Below are positions 36,459 through 44,063 of a stretch of DNA of 64,000 nt, in pieces (positions within the stretch are counted from its first letter, which is position 1; the number at the start of each line of letters is the position of its first letter). The notes below the pieces were generated by a model that did no database searches, was not told where the DNA came from, and saw nothing but the letters and a program-made list of their open reading frames with translations. A program made the position numbers and the translations under genes. The stretch spans positions 248,001 through 312,000 of the forward strand of contig SUZK01000002.1 in assembly GCA_015059955.1 (NCBI GenBank), written 5' to 3'. The DNA is from Rikenellaceae bacterium. Its GTDB lineage: Bacteria; Bacteroidota; Bacteroidia; Bacteroidales; Rikenellaceae.

Positions 36459-36853
36459 AATATAAAAATTAATAGGGTTAGTAAATAAGCTAATATGTCG
36501 TTCCAATCAAAAGTTCCTGACACAAAACCAATTCGTTGCAGTACCTCGTATACAAATGGTAGGGTTACAGTTGTCAATATCATTATCCTGCTAAATAAGG
36601 TGTTGCTACGCAGTTGATACTCAATTATTAACAATGAACCATACCATAGTGCATCGGCCAACGAGTATAGGAAAAAACCTCCCATAAATGACTCTGCGTT
36701 AATCAAGTGCCCATAGTGGGGTATTTCTGCCCACCATATACTGGGAATCCATGATGTAAACAACACGGGCTCGCGGAAGAAGAGATATATTGCTCCTCCG
36801 AGGGTAAGCATCGTAAATGCAAGAATCGATTGAAATAGGTCGTTTTGTGTCAC
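36428..36853 (-). CDS. VanZ-like small membrane protein
   Basis: The 141-residue protein has four hydrophobic segments (for example ILAFTMLTLGGAIYLFF and ILAYLLTLLIFIL) and a VanZ-like motif VYEVLQRIGFVSGTFDWNDI, where E, Q, G, F and D match the family pattern. VanZ-like proteins are poorly understood. It ends in CTRKSSCSC. Overlap with the next gene suggests cotranscription. The region is more A/T-rich than its neighbours, which may indicate transfer. Confidence 0.55.
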   Translation of the reverse strand: MTQNDLFQSILAFTMLTLGGAIYLFFREPVLFTSWIPSIWWAEIPHYGHLINAESFMGGFFLYSLADALWYGSLLIIEYQLRSNTLFSRIMILTTVTLPFVYEVLQRIGFVSGTFDWNDILAYLLTLLIFILCTRKSSCSC

Positions 36854-37003
36854 GTTAAAAACAACGGCGCATAGAATCAGTCAATGATACAATTATCAGA
36901 CTATAATCTAACCACACACCAATGTGGCGCAAAAATAAACAAAATTTTCAATCTATAAAAATAACCATTGCTAATTGCTCATTTCTATTGAATAAAAAAA
37001 GAT

Positions 37004-37029
37004 AAGGCCGCCACAAATGTGGCAGCCTT
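37004..37029 (-). terminator. rplS terminator
   Basis: On the minus strand AAGGC-T-GCCAC pairs with GTGGC-G-GCCTT around ATTT, then ATCTTTTTTT. Confidence 0.88.
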
Positions 37030-37051
37030 ACTGAACTTAAATACCAAGGGA

Positions 37052-37429
37052 CTACTCCTCCTTCTTAACGATACGGCGCTCCTTGATACGTGCCTTCTTA
37101 CCCGTAAGATCACGCAAATAGTAGATACGTGCACGGCGAACAACACCATACTTGTTTACCTCGATCTTGTCGATATGAGGTGAGTAGAGAGGGAAGATAC
37201 GCTCTACACCCACGCCATTCGATACCTTACGAATGGTAAACATCTTAGTCTTGCCAGTACCCTTGATCTGGATTACCACACCACGGAAGCTCTGCAAGCG
37301 CTCCTTGTTACCCTCCACGATACGATAAGTTACCGTGATGGTGTCACCGGCACCAAACTTAGGCACATCTGCCTCGCTCTTGGTCCACATCTGCTCGTTA
37401 ACGAGTCTAATCAATGCATCCTTGTTCAT
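37052..37429 (-). CDS. rplS: 50S ribosomal protein L19
   Basis: The 125-residue protein lies at the 30S-50S interface. Conserved blocks: [53 protein letters not shown] and [20 protein letters not shown]. The start at 37429 ([13 protein letters not shown]) is the family start; the frame stays open upstream through the leader to 37606, which is not translated. Confidence 0.96.
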   Translation of the reverse strand: MNKDALIRLVNEQMWTKSEADVPKFGAGDTITVTYRIVEGNKERLQSFRGVVIQIKGTGKTKMFTIRKVSNGVGVERIFPLYSPHIDKIEVNKYGVVRRARIYYLRDLTGKKARIKERRIVKKEE

Positions 37430-37584
37430 TGTTGCAACAATTGTTAAATGGTTATCGCTCAACATTATCGCTGCGCCGGCTATACCATATCGACACCTTC
37501 GCCGATAATCCCCAGTGGCCTTTCTACAGCCACCGCTACCAAGCCTACGCCCTTTATAAGAGGTTGATACGGGTTGCAAAGGTA
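37430..37584 (-). promoter_or_regulatory. rplS promoter and long leader
   Basis: TACCTTTG on the minus strand (37584-37577), with GTTG 19 bases upstream, starts a leader of about 140 bases. It includes GTGGC-CTGTAGAAAG-GCCAC-like pairing near 37510-37530. Ribosomal-protein genes often carry autoregulatory leaders; whether this is one is not shown. Confidence 0.5.
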
Positions 37585-37670
37585 AGAAAAAAATCTCAAC
37601 TTGCAACCCGTATGATGTTTTTTTTGCTGATTAGCCGCCATTTAGCCTGCTAAGCTATGCGGTATCGGCA

Positions 37671-39062
37671 CTATTTAGATTGTATGTACTCGTCGATAGC
37701 CTTCGCTGCCTTACGTCCTGCGCCCATGGCGAGGATGACGGTAGCAGCGCCTGTCACAGCATCACCACCAGCGAAGACACCCTCGCGTGATGTAGCACCC
37801 ACCTCGTTAGCCTCGATACAGCCGCGGCGGTTGATATTCAGGCCACCTGTTGTAGATGCGATAAGTGGGTTGGGTGATGTGCCGAGTGCCATGATGACAA
37901 CATCGCAGTCAATGGTGAAGTCCGAACCCGCCTTCTCGACAGGTGAGCGACGTCCCGATGCGTCGGGCTCGCCAAGCTCCATCTCCACGCAGTTGATACC
38001 CTTGACCCAACCATCGTCGGTGCCGAGGATGTGTGTAGGGTTGGTGAGCATGCGGAACTCAATGCCCTCCTCCTTGGCGTGGTGTACCTCCTCCTTACGT
38101 GCTGGAAGCTCGGCCTCGCCACGGCGATAGACGATAACGGCCTCAGCACCAAGACGCTTGGCGGTACGCACAGCATCCATAGCCACGTTACCACCACCCA
38201 CAACAACGACCTTGCGGCCTACGTATACGGGGGTGTCGTTATGTGCTGGGTCCCAAGCGCCCATAAGGTTTACACGTGTGAGGAACTCGTTAGCCGAGAG
38301 TACGCCGTTGAGGTTCTCGCCCTCGATGCCCATGAAGCGTGGAAGACCAGCGCCAGAGCCTACGAAGACAGCGTCGTAGCCCTCGTTGTCGAGCAGCGAG
38401 TCGATAGTCATCGTGCGGCCTATGATGACGTCTGTCTCGAACTTAACGCCGAGCTTCTTAACCTCGTTAATCTCGCGAGCGACAACTCTATCCTTAGGAA
38501 GACGGAACTCAGGGATGCCGTATGACAATACGCCACCGAGGCGGTGTAGAGCCTCGAAGACGTCAACCTTATAGCCCATCTTTGCAAGGTCCGAGGCGCA
38601 TGCCAAGCCGGCAGGACCACTACCTACGATAGCCACACGCTTGCCGTTAGGCTCAATCTTAGGAGCCTCCACCTCGTTGCTATGCTCCAAGTACCAGTCG
38701 CCGACGAAGCGCTCCAACTTACCGATAGCCACAGGTTCACCCTTGATGCCGAGCACGCATGAGCCCTCGCACTGCGACTCCTGAGGACATACGCGGCCAC
38801 AGATTGATGGCAAAGAGCTGTCGAGGTGAATGGTGTCGGCAGCAGCACGTATATCGCCCTCGGTGAGGTGGTGGATAAAGTCGGGAATATGGATGTTTAC
38901 AGGGCAGGCAGCCACGCAGCGTGGGTTCTTGCAGTTTAGGCAGCGTGTTGCCTCCAATAGTGCCTCCTCCTGGTTGTAGCCGTAGCACACCTCCTCGAAG
39001 TTTGTGGCACGCACCTTTGGGTCTTGTTCGCGTACTGCGACGCGTGGTATCTTATTCGCCAT
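37671..39062 (-). CDS. nfnB: NfnB/GltD-like NADPH oxidoreductase subunit
   Basis: The 463-residue flavoprotein has an N-terminal Fe-S domain with Cys clusters (CLNCKNPRCVAACP and CGRVCPQESQCEGSC), an FAD site (VGSGPAGLACASDL) and an NAD(P)H site (VVVGGGNVAMDAVRTAKRLG). This is the architecture shared by the glutamate synthase small chain, NfnB and SudA. With NfnA directly upstream and no glutamate synthase large subunit, an NADH-dependent ferredoxin:NADP oxidoreductase (electron-bifurcating transhydrogenase) is the best reading; sulfide dehydrogenase SudAB is the alternative. Overlaps nfnA by 11 bases. Confidence 0.85.
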   Translation of the reverse strand: MANKIPRVAVREQDPKVRATNFEEVCYGYNQEEALLEATRCLNCKNPRCVAACPVNIHIPDFIHHLTEGDIRAAADTIHLDSSLPSICGRVCPQESQCEGSCVLGIKGEPVAIGKLERFVGDWYLEHSNEVEAPKIEPNGKRVAIVGSGPAGLACASDLAKMGYKVDVFEALHRLGGVLSYGIPEFRLPKDRVVAREINEVKKLGVKFETDVIIGRTMTIDSLLDNEGYDAVFVGSGAGLPRFMGIEGENLNGVLSANEFLTRVNLMGAWDPAHNDTPVYVGRKVVVVGGGNVAMDAVRTAKRLGAEAVIVYRRGEAELPARKEEVHHAKEEGIEFRMLTNPTHILGTDDGWVKGINCVEMELGEPDASGRRSPVEKAGSDFTIDCDVVIMALGTSPNPLIASTTGGLNINRRGCIEANEVGATSREGVFAGGDAVTGAATVILAMGAGRKAAKAIDEYIQSK

Positions 39063-39915
39063 AGCATTTACATTTGTGTTCGCGGTTGTCGTTGTCTAAT
39101 CTCTCCTGGTTCTTATACATCGCCTGGCGACGCATAGCCTCGTCGAAGTCTACCTTGTGGCCGTCGAACTCAGGACCATCTACGCAGGTGAAGAGCGTCT
39201 TGCCACCTACCGATACGCGGCATGCACCACACATACCTGTACCATCCACCATCAGCGCGTTGAGCGATACGGTGGTCTGCATGTTCCAAGGTAGGGTGGT
39301 GAGGCATACGAACTTCATCATAATCATAGGACCGATACATACGCACTCGTCATACTTGCGACCCTCGCCCTCTACAAGCTCCTTCATAAGGGCTGTAACC
39401 ATACCCTTGAAGCCCTCGGTGCCATCGTCGGTGGCGATATGTACGTTGCCCACCTTGCGCATCTCGTCGATGTAGATAAGCATACCCTTGGTCTTGGCGC
39501 CGATGATAACGTCGCACTCTACGCCATGCTCGTGCAACCACTTAACTTGTGGGTATACAGGCGCTGTGCCCACACCGCCTGCCACGAAGAGATACTTGCG
39601 TGAGCGAAGCTCTTCAAGAGGCATATGTACGAACTCCGAAGGACGGCCCAATGGACCAGCGAAGTCGGCGAGGAAGTCGCCTACCTCGAGTGAGCATATC
39701 TTCTTTGTCGAGTGGCCGATAGTCTGTGTAACGATGGTTACCGTGCCAGCCTCCACGTCGTAATCGGCGATGGTGAGAGGTATGCGCTCGCTGCTCTCGT
39801 CGGAGCGGACAATGACAAACTGTCCGGGAAGGGCAGCGCGTGCCACACGCTCAGCAGCAATCTTCATCTCGTAGATGTTCTCTGCCAACTTGCGTTTTTC
39901 AACAATCTTAAACAT
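39052..39915 (-). CDS. nfnA: NfnA/SudB-like FAD/NAD-binding subunit
   Basis: The 287-residue protein is of the dihydroorotate dehydrogenase electron-transfer type. An FAD-binding RIPLTIADYD, an NAD-binding block FVAGGVGTAPVYPQVKWLHE and a C-terminal 2Fe-2S cluster with DGTGMCGACRVSVGG and CVDGPEFDGH are visible. With nfnB it would form a soluble complex that couples NADPH, NADH and ferredoxin, which fits the ferredoxin output of NifJ in the same window. Short overlap with nfnB indicates fixed stoichiometry. Confidence 0.85.
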   Translation of the reverse strand: MFKIVEKRKLAENIYEMKIAAERVARAALPGQFVIVRSDESSERIPLTIADYDVEAGTVTIVTQTIGHSTKKICSLEVGDFLADFAGPLGRPSEFVHMPLEELRSRKYLFVAGGVGTAPVYPQVKWLHEHGVECDVIIGAKTKGMLIYIDEMRKVGNVHIATDDGTEGFKGMVTALMKELVEGEGRKYDECVCIGPMIMMKFVCLTTLPWNMQTTVSLNALMVDGTGMCGACRVSVGGKTLFTCVDGPEFDGHKVDFDEAMRRQAMYKNQERLDNDNREHKCKCYGE

Positions 39916-39982
39916 CTTGTTCTCTTTTAAGTTTTTATTGTAATAGTTTGTGTCTTAACATGTTAATTTGCCTACTCCTCGA

Positions 39983-41077
39983 TTATAGCGGTATGGCGTT
40001 TACTCGTATCACCTGCATTGGCGTTATCGGGTCGTTGCATATCACCCTGATGCGCGAGACAAAGGGGTTATCGCAATCCTCGATAAGCGCGGTGTTGAGC
40101 CTTATGCGTAGCGTGACAACATCGCCCTTCGCGATGCTCATATCGCCATCGACAGTGACCTCTACGGCTGGCGAGTCGCTCTCCACACGACGTATGATAA
40201 GTGGCATCTCGCCACTATTGCTTAGCGTCGTGCTTAGCTCTAATACTTGGTTATTGAGTAATATCTCCCCAAATTTAATAATTTTTTTTGAAACAACAGC
40301 CGTTGGAGCCAAAATATCCTCCACAAGATCGAAATTATCTACCGCAATGGCGTATGTCGATATCAGCGTTCTGTTGCACGCGCCATCCACCTCGAACTGA
40401 AAGATATCGCTGAGTGTGCCATATGTAGTCGACTCCTCGTCGAGAGCGTAGCTGAGTACAATATCTCCCTTGGCGTGGGGCGCAATGGTCGCGGGGTAGG
40501 TCACCGTAAGCGCACCGGTGCTCTCTATCTTGCGCATAGATAGACTTATCGTGCGGTCGCTGTGGTTGACGTATCCTATGCGTTCCTCAATCTGCTTGCC
40601 GTGCTCGAGGTAGGCAAAGGCGTGGAAGTTACTCTCCATGCGCAGGCCACCACCCATGTCGAAGGGGTATATCTCATATACGGTGCGCTCGCGAGGCGTG
40701 ACATAGCCGATAAGGTTGATTACTATGGCGTCGTCGCTGTCCGACACGATGACGGCAATCTGCTTGTCTATGCGCCCGGGGCGGTTGCGAGGGTCATAGG
40801 TGATGCCTATCTTCACACGCTCCTTGGGCATGATGGCGTCGCGCCGAAACTCCACCTTCGTGCAACCGCAGGTGGTGACAACCTCCTTTATATATACAGG
40901 TGTGGTGCCGCTATTTGTGGCCTCCATATATGCAGTCGTAGGGCCATCCTCCTCGGCGATGGTCCCCATCTCTACACGGCTCGATGTGAAGCGCAGTGTT
41001 GACATCTGTGCCGTTGCGGAGAATATCGTGAAGAGCATGATGGCTAATAACGCGATGTGTCGATAAAAATATTTCAT
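39983..41077 (-). CDS. Exported DUF1573 protein
   Basis: The 364-residue protein has a signal peptide (MKYFYRHIALLAIMLFTIFS to ATAQ) and an N-terminal immunoglobulin-like DUF1573 domain with its signature EVVTTCGCTKVEF. It then has two or three further beta-rich segments (KQIEERIGYVNHSDRTISL; EILLNNQVLELSTTLSNSGE) like ASPM/MSP-type domains. Periplasmic or surface location; role unknown. DUF1573 proteins are abundant in Bacteroidetes. Confidence 0.8.
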   Translation of the reverse strand: MKYFYRHIALLAIMLFTIFSATAQMSTLRFTSSRVEMGTIAEEDGPTTAYMEATNSGTTPVYIKEVVTTCGCTKVEFRRDAIMPKERVKIGITYDPRNRPGRIDKQIAVIVSDSDDAIVINLIGYVTPRERTVYEIYPFDMGGGLRMESNFHAFAYLEHGKQIEERIGYVNHSDRTISLSMRKIESTGALTVTYPATIAPHAKGDIVLSYALDEESTTYGTLSDIFQFEVDGACNRTLISTYAIAVDNFDLVEDILAPTAVVSKKIIKFGEILLNNQVLELSTTLSNSGEMPLIIRRVESDSPAVEVTVDGDMSIAKGDVVTLRIRLNTALIEDCDNPFVSRIRVICNDPITPMQVIRVNAIPL

Positions 41078-41148
41078 ACTACAAAGATATGATTATTAAT
41101 CGTTTTTTGGCAGAAGAATGAAATTTTTGAAAAAAAAGTTGCAAAAAG

Positions 41149-41179
41149 TTTGCAGAATAAAAAAAATGCCTTACCTTTG
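41149..41179 (+). promoter_or_regulatory. tRNA-Asn promoter
   Basis: TTTG at 41149-41152, 19 bases, TACCTTTG at 41172-41179: exact consensus spacing. The promoter of tRNA-Val is nearly the same sequence, with the shared word TTTGCAGAATAAAAAA. Confidence 0.75.
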
Positions 41180-41213
41180 CACCGCAATCGAAAGATAACG
41201 GTTCTTTAAAAAT

Positions 41214-41287
41214 GCCTGAATAGCTCAGTTGGTTAGAGCACATGACTGTTAATCATGGGGTCCTAGGTTCAAGTCCTTGTTCAGGCG
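41214..41287 (+). tRNA. tRNA-Asn (anticodon GTT)
   Basis: Acceptor GCCTGAA/TTCAGGC, D-stem GCTC/GAGC, anticodon loop CTGTTAA in CATGA/TCATG, T-loop TTCAAGT. CCA is not encoded. Confidence 0.95.
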
Positions 41288-41446
41288 CTAAAGTGCGAGG
41301 GATGCACTAAGAGGGTAGCAAACGATAAGGCTGCAAGATGTGGCGGATGTCGAGCAGATGCAAGACGGAGGCTGTTGAGATAAGCAGACGACGCGGTCGA
41401 GCTTCTTGAGAAAGATGACAAGACTCTTAAAAAACTTATCGAAAAA

Positions 41447-41477
41447 TTTGCAGAATAAAAAATAATGTCTACCTTTG
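41447..41477 (+). promoter_or_regulatory. tRNA-Val promoter
   Basis: TTTG at 41447-41450, 19 bases, TACCTTTG at 41470-41477. Confidence 0.75.
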
Positions 41478-41499
41478 CAGTCCCGAGCCTTAACAATTA

Positions 41500-41574
41500 G
41501 GGAGCATAGCTCAGCTGGTTCAGAGCATCTGCCTTACAAGCAGAGGGTCAGGGGTTCGAATCCCTTTGCTCCCA
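41500..41574 (+). tRNA. tRNA-Val (anticodon TAC)
   Basis: Acceptor GGGAGCA/TGCTCCC, anticodon loop CTTACAA in TCTGC/GCAGA, T-arm AGGGG-TTCGAAT-CCCTT. Its 3' end from the T-loop onward is copied at 41852-41876. Confidence 0.95.
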
Positions 41575-41582
41575 CAACCATA

Positions 41583-41613
41583 AGCCACTTGATTTTTCAA
41601 GTGGTTTTTTGTT
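41583..41613 (+). terminator. tRNA-Val terminator
   Basis: AGCCACTTGA pairs with TCAAGTGGTT around a T-rich loop, followed by TTTT. A close copy follows the tRNA tail copy at about 41880-41910. Confidence 0.85.
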
Positions 41614-41780
41614 TTTGTATGGTCGAGTAGTGCGGGTTGCACCCGTTGCGACGGAGTAGTGGCGGTAGTGATGTGCGACATCCCACCGCCACTGCTCATT
41701 CGCGCAGCAGTGCTGCCACCACTCCACCATCCATCTAACCTATAACGAGGCAGCATAGTGAGTTCGAATATAGGAGGGTT

Positions 41781-41839
41781 GAGCCGATATATATGTGTTT
41801 ATTGCTCGACCTATGGTCTGCGCTACAAGGTATCGGCTC
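41781..41839 (+). other. 59-nt conserved hairpin before the tRNA-Val tail copy
   Basis: Outer arms GAGCCGATA and TATCGGCTC pair over 9 bp; the interior holds TATTGCTCGACCTATGGTCT with mini-hairpin GACC-TAT-GGTC. Thirteen bases later the tRNA-Val T-loop copy starts, after the small hairpin ACGAC-AAT-GTCGT. It is the counterpart of 33386-33444. Confidence 0.8.
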
Positions 41840-42089
41840 TACGACAATGTCGTTCGAATCCCTTTGCCCCCACAACCATAAGCCACTTGATTATTCAAGT
41901 GTTTTTTTGTTTTTGTACGGTGTTGGTGGCGTGGTGCGGGTTGCACCCGAATGCGAAGTAGCAGTGCTGCCACCACTCCACCATCCATCTAACCTATAGC
42001 GAGGCAGCATAGTGAGTTCGAATTTAGGAGGGGTTGCACCCGAATGTGAAGAATTGAGTCGTCGTCATACGACGAAGTCGGGTAGCTAT

Positions 42090-42125
42090 AAAAAAGCAGC
42101 GGCAACCATCTCTGATTGCCGCTTT
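42090..42125 (-). terminator. tRNA-Arg terminator
   Basis: On the minus strand GCGGCAA pairs with TTGCCGC around TCAGAGATGG, then TGCTTTTTTATAG. Confidence 0.85.
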
Positions 42126-42126
42126 G

Positions 42127-42200
42127 TGACTCCGACAGGATTCAAACCTGTAACCGCTTGATCCGTAGTCAAGTACTCTATTCAGTTGAGCTACGGAGCC
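42127..42200 (-). tRNA. tRNA-Arg (anticodon ACG)
   Basis: Acceptor GGCTCCG/CGGAGTC (one G-T pair), anticodon loop CTACGGA in CTTGA/TCAAG, T-loop TTTGAAT. No tail duplication is seen here. Confidence 0.93.
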
Positions 42201-42278
42201 ATTCCTTTGCTTTTGCGAGTGCAAATGTACGACAAATATTTTATCTGTGCAAACTTTTCATCGAAAATTTTTAAAAAA

Positions 42279-42306
42279 AAGACGACACCATTCGATGTCG
42301 TCTTTT
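42279..42306 (-). terminator. Terminator after the thioredoxin-like gene
   Basis: On the minus strand AAGACGACA pairs with TGTCGTCTT around an 8-nt loop, followed by TTTTTT. Confidence 0.88.
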
Positions 42307-42328
42307 CCATGTTCTGTAAATCAGCTAC

Positions 42329-42850
42329 TTACTCTATATACTTAGCAAGTGTTTTTTCGATGTCCTCACCGCGTAAACCGATAGCAACGATCTCGCCATC
42401 GGGTGAAACAAGGAAGTTTGATGGGATATACTCCACGCCATAGGCCTCGGCAGCGGGGCACTGGCGAGACTCGTCATAACCCCACACGTTAGTCCATGTC
42501 ATCTCATTCTCCGCAATAAACCTCCTCCATGCATTTTCGCGACCTGGGCCGCAGAGCGACACACCGTAGATCTCGAAGCCCTTAGGTGCAAACTTCTCGT
42601 ATGCTGCAACAAGATGAGGTATCTCCGCACGGCATGGACCGCACCATGTAGCCCAGAAGTCGATAAGTACCCACTTGCCCTCGGCAAGAAGGTCCGAAAC
42701 GGCTACCACTTTGCCATCCTCCGTGGCAAGGGCGATATCTATATACTTGTCGCCAACATCAATAGATGAGTTGCTCTCTGGTGTTGCGGCGTAGCTCATA
42801 CCAAAAGCCATCACACCGCACAATAATGCTAATATCTTTTTCATAGTCAT
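42329..42850 (-). CDS. Exported TlpA/ResA-type thioredoxin-like protein, short
   Basis: The 173-residue periplasmic protein has a signal peptide (MKKILALLCGVMAFGMSYAA with an MT start) and a thioredoxin fold with WATWCGPCRAEIPHL (active site near residues 70-75) and the cis-Pro region YGVEYIPSNFLV. Probably a thiol-disulfide reductase. It is closely related to the C-terminal domain of the next gene (shared WVLIDFWATWCGPC, FAPKGFEIYGVS and LRGEDI blocks), so the pair arose by duplication with loss or gain of the N-terminal domain. Confidence 0.82.
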   Translation of the reverse strand: MTMKKILALLCGVMAFGMSYAATPESNSSIDVGDKYIDIALATEDGKVVAVSDLLAEGKWVLIDFWATWCGPCRAEIPHLVAAYEKFAPKGFEIYGVSLCGPGRENAWRRFIAENEMTWTNVWGYDESRQCPAAEAYGVEYIPSNFLVSPDGEIVAIGLRGEDIEKTLAKYIE

Positions 42851-42874
42851 AATGTTTTAGGTTCGTTTTGTTGT

Positions 42875-44017
42875 TTACTTGATATTTTCTGAGAGGATTC
42901 TATCAACATCCTCGCCGCGAAGGTTCTTGGCAACAAGCTTGCCATCGGGAGAGTAGAGGAAGTTAGCTGGTATGCCGTTGACGCCGTAGGCCTCGCCTGC
43001 AGCCCATGAGCCATCCTCGCCCGTGCCCCAGACATTCACCCATGCCATGCCATTCTCATCGATAAAGCTCTTCCACTTCTCCTCGGTGCCATTTCTGTCG
43101 AAGCTCACGCCATATATCTCAAAACCCTTAGGGGCGAACTTGGCGTAGGCATCAACAAGGTGTGGTATCTCACCACGGCAGGGTCCGCACCATGTAGCCC
43201 AGAAGTCAACGAGTACCCACTTGCCACTCTTGCAGATGTCGGCAACGCTGACAATCTCACCCTCGGTATTAGGTAGGCGGAGGTCGACAATGTCGGCACC
43301 TATCATCGTGTTGCTCATCGCCTTATAAGCATCGAGGTGGGCAAACTTCTTGTCGATCTTTGCAAAGAGCTCGGCACCCTTATCGGCATCACCACCAAAG
43401 CCCATATATGTAGATAGGGCGAAGAGCGATAGACGGTTATCGCAGTTCTCAAGGATGAAGTTATACATGTAGTCCATAAACTCCTCGTAGAGTTGCTCCA
43501 TCTCCTCCTCGCTTGTGGCAGTATATATAGCCTCCACCTTCGCAGATGCCTCGTTCTCGTACTTGACCATCTTGTCGTAGAGCGTAGAGCCCTCGACGCT
43601 GATAGTGCCATCTGCGTCAGTTGTGATGTGCATGTCGTTGCCCTCGCTTATAAGACGCTCGATATTCTCCTTGCCAAGAGCGATGGTGATGATCTCGCCC
43701 TCAAGAGCCTCTATCTCTGCGCTAAACGACCAGTTATCGTCAAGCGCTGCGGTCACCTGACGGTCCTTGTCTATGCGCAAAGTAACCTCGGCATTTCCGC
43801 CCTCAAACAGAGGCGCATACTCCTCCTTGAGCCATGCGAGGTCACCACTTATGGTGATGCCATTCACCTCAGACGCCTCCTCGCAAGCTGCCTGAGCCTC
43901 TGTGTTGGTAGCTGCTACTGAGCCTGCCTTATCCTGAGCCTTCTCGTTCTTCTTCTGCTCGCCGCCGCATGCTACGATAAGCATCGCGAAGCTTATGATT
44001 GCAAATATTTGTCTCAT
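42875..44017 (-). CDS. Lipoprotein with DUF4369-like N-domain and thioredoxin domain
   Basis: The 380-residue protein has a lipobox (MLIVACGG, Cys17), an Ala/Glu/Lys-rich linker, a beta-rich N-terminal part (TISGDLAWLKEEYAPLFEGG to about 150), a helical middle part and a C-terminal TlpA-like thioredoxin domain with WATWCGPCRGEIPHL. Bacteroidetes often carry such membrane-anchored thiol-disulfide proteins in the periplasm. It lies upstream of its short paralogue, 24 bases away, in the same orientation. Confidence 0.82.
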   Translation of the reverse strand: MRQIFAIISFAMLIVACGGEQKKNEKAQDKAGSVAATNTEAQAACEEASEVNGITISGDLAWLKEEYAPLFEGGNAEVTLRIDKDRQVTAALDDNWSFSAEIEALEGEIITIALGKENIERLISEGNDMHITTDADGTISVEGSTLYDKMVKYENEASAKVEAIYTATSEEEMEQLYEEFMDYMYNFILENCDNRLSLFALSTYMGFGGDADKGAELFAKIDKKFAHLDAYKAMSNTMIGADIVDLRLPNTEGEIVSVADICKSGKWVLVDFWATWCGPCRGEIPHLVDAYAKFAPKGFEIYGVSFDRNGTEEKWKSFIDENGMAWVNVWGTGEDGSWAAGEAYGVNGIPANFLYSPDGKLVAKNLRGEDVDRILSENIK

Positions 44018-44063
44018 AATATAAAATGTTTAGTTATACTCCTTTAACGCGATGTTAGCCGCT

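Larger units (their letters stand above)
41575..42045 (+). repeat. Divergent tandem duplication carrying a tRNA-Val 3'-end copy
   Basis: The tRNA-Val T-loop at 41555 recurs at 41853 (offset 298 bp), with the same terminator and much of the same spacer after it (GCTGCCACCACTCCACCATC occurs in both). The second spacer lacks about 55 bases and diverges from the first at the point where the 59-nt hairpin would begin, so no second hairpin follows. The tail copy reads GTTCGAATCCCTTTGCCCCC, one base different from the tRNA. Confidence 0.85.

Noticed and set aside
41281..41496. 71-codon minus-strand frame between tRNA-Asn and tRNA-Val.
   Set aside because: It reads across tRNA and promoter sequence with no protein-like features.
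42024..42224. 66-codon minus-strand frame over tRNA-Arg.
   Set aside because: A translated tRNA; a common false gene.
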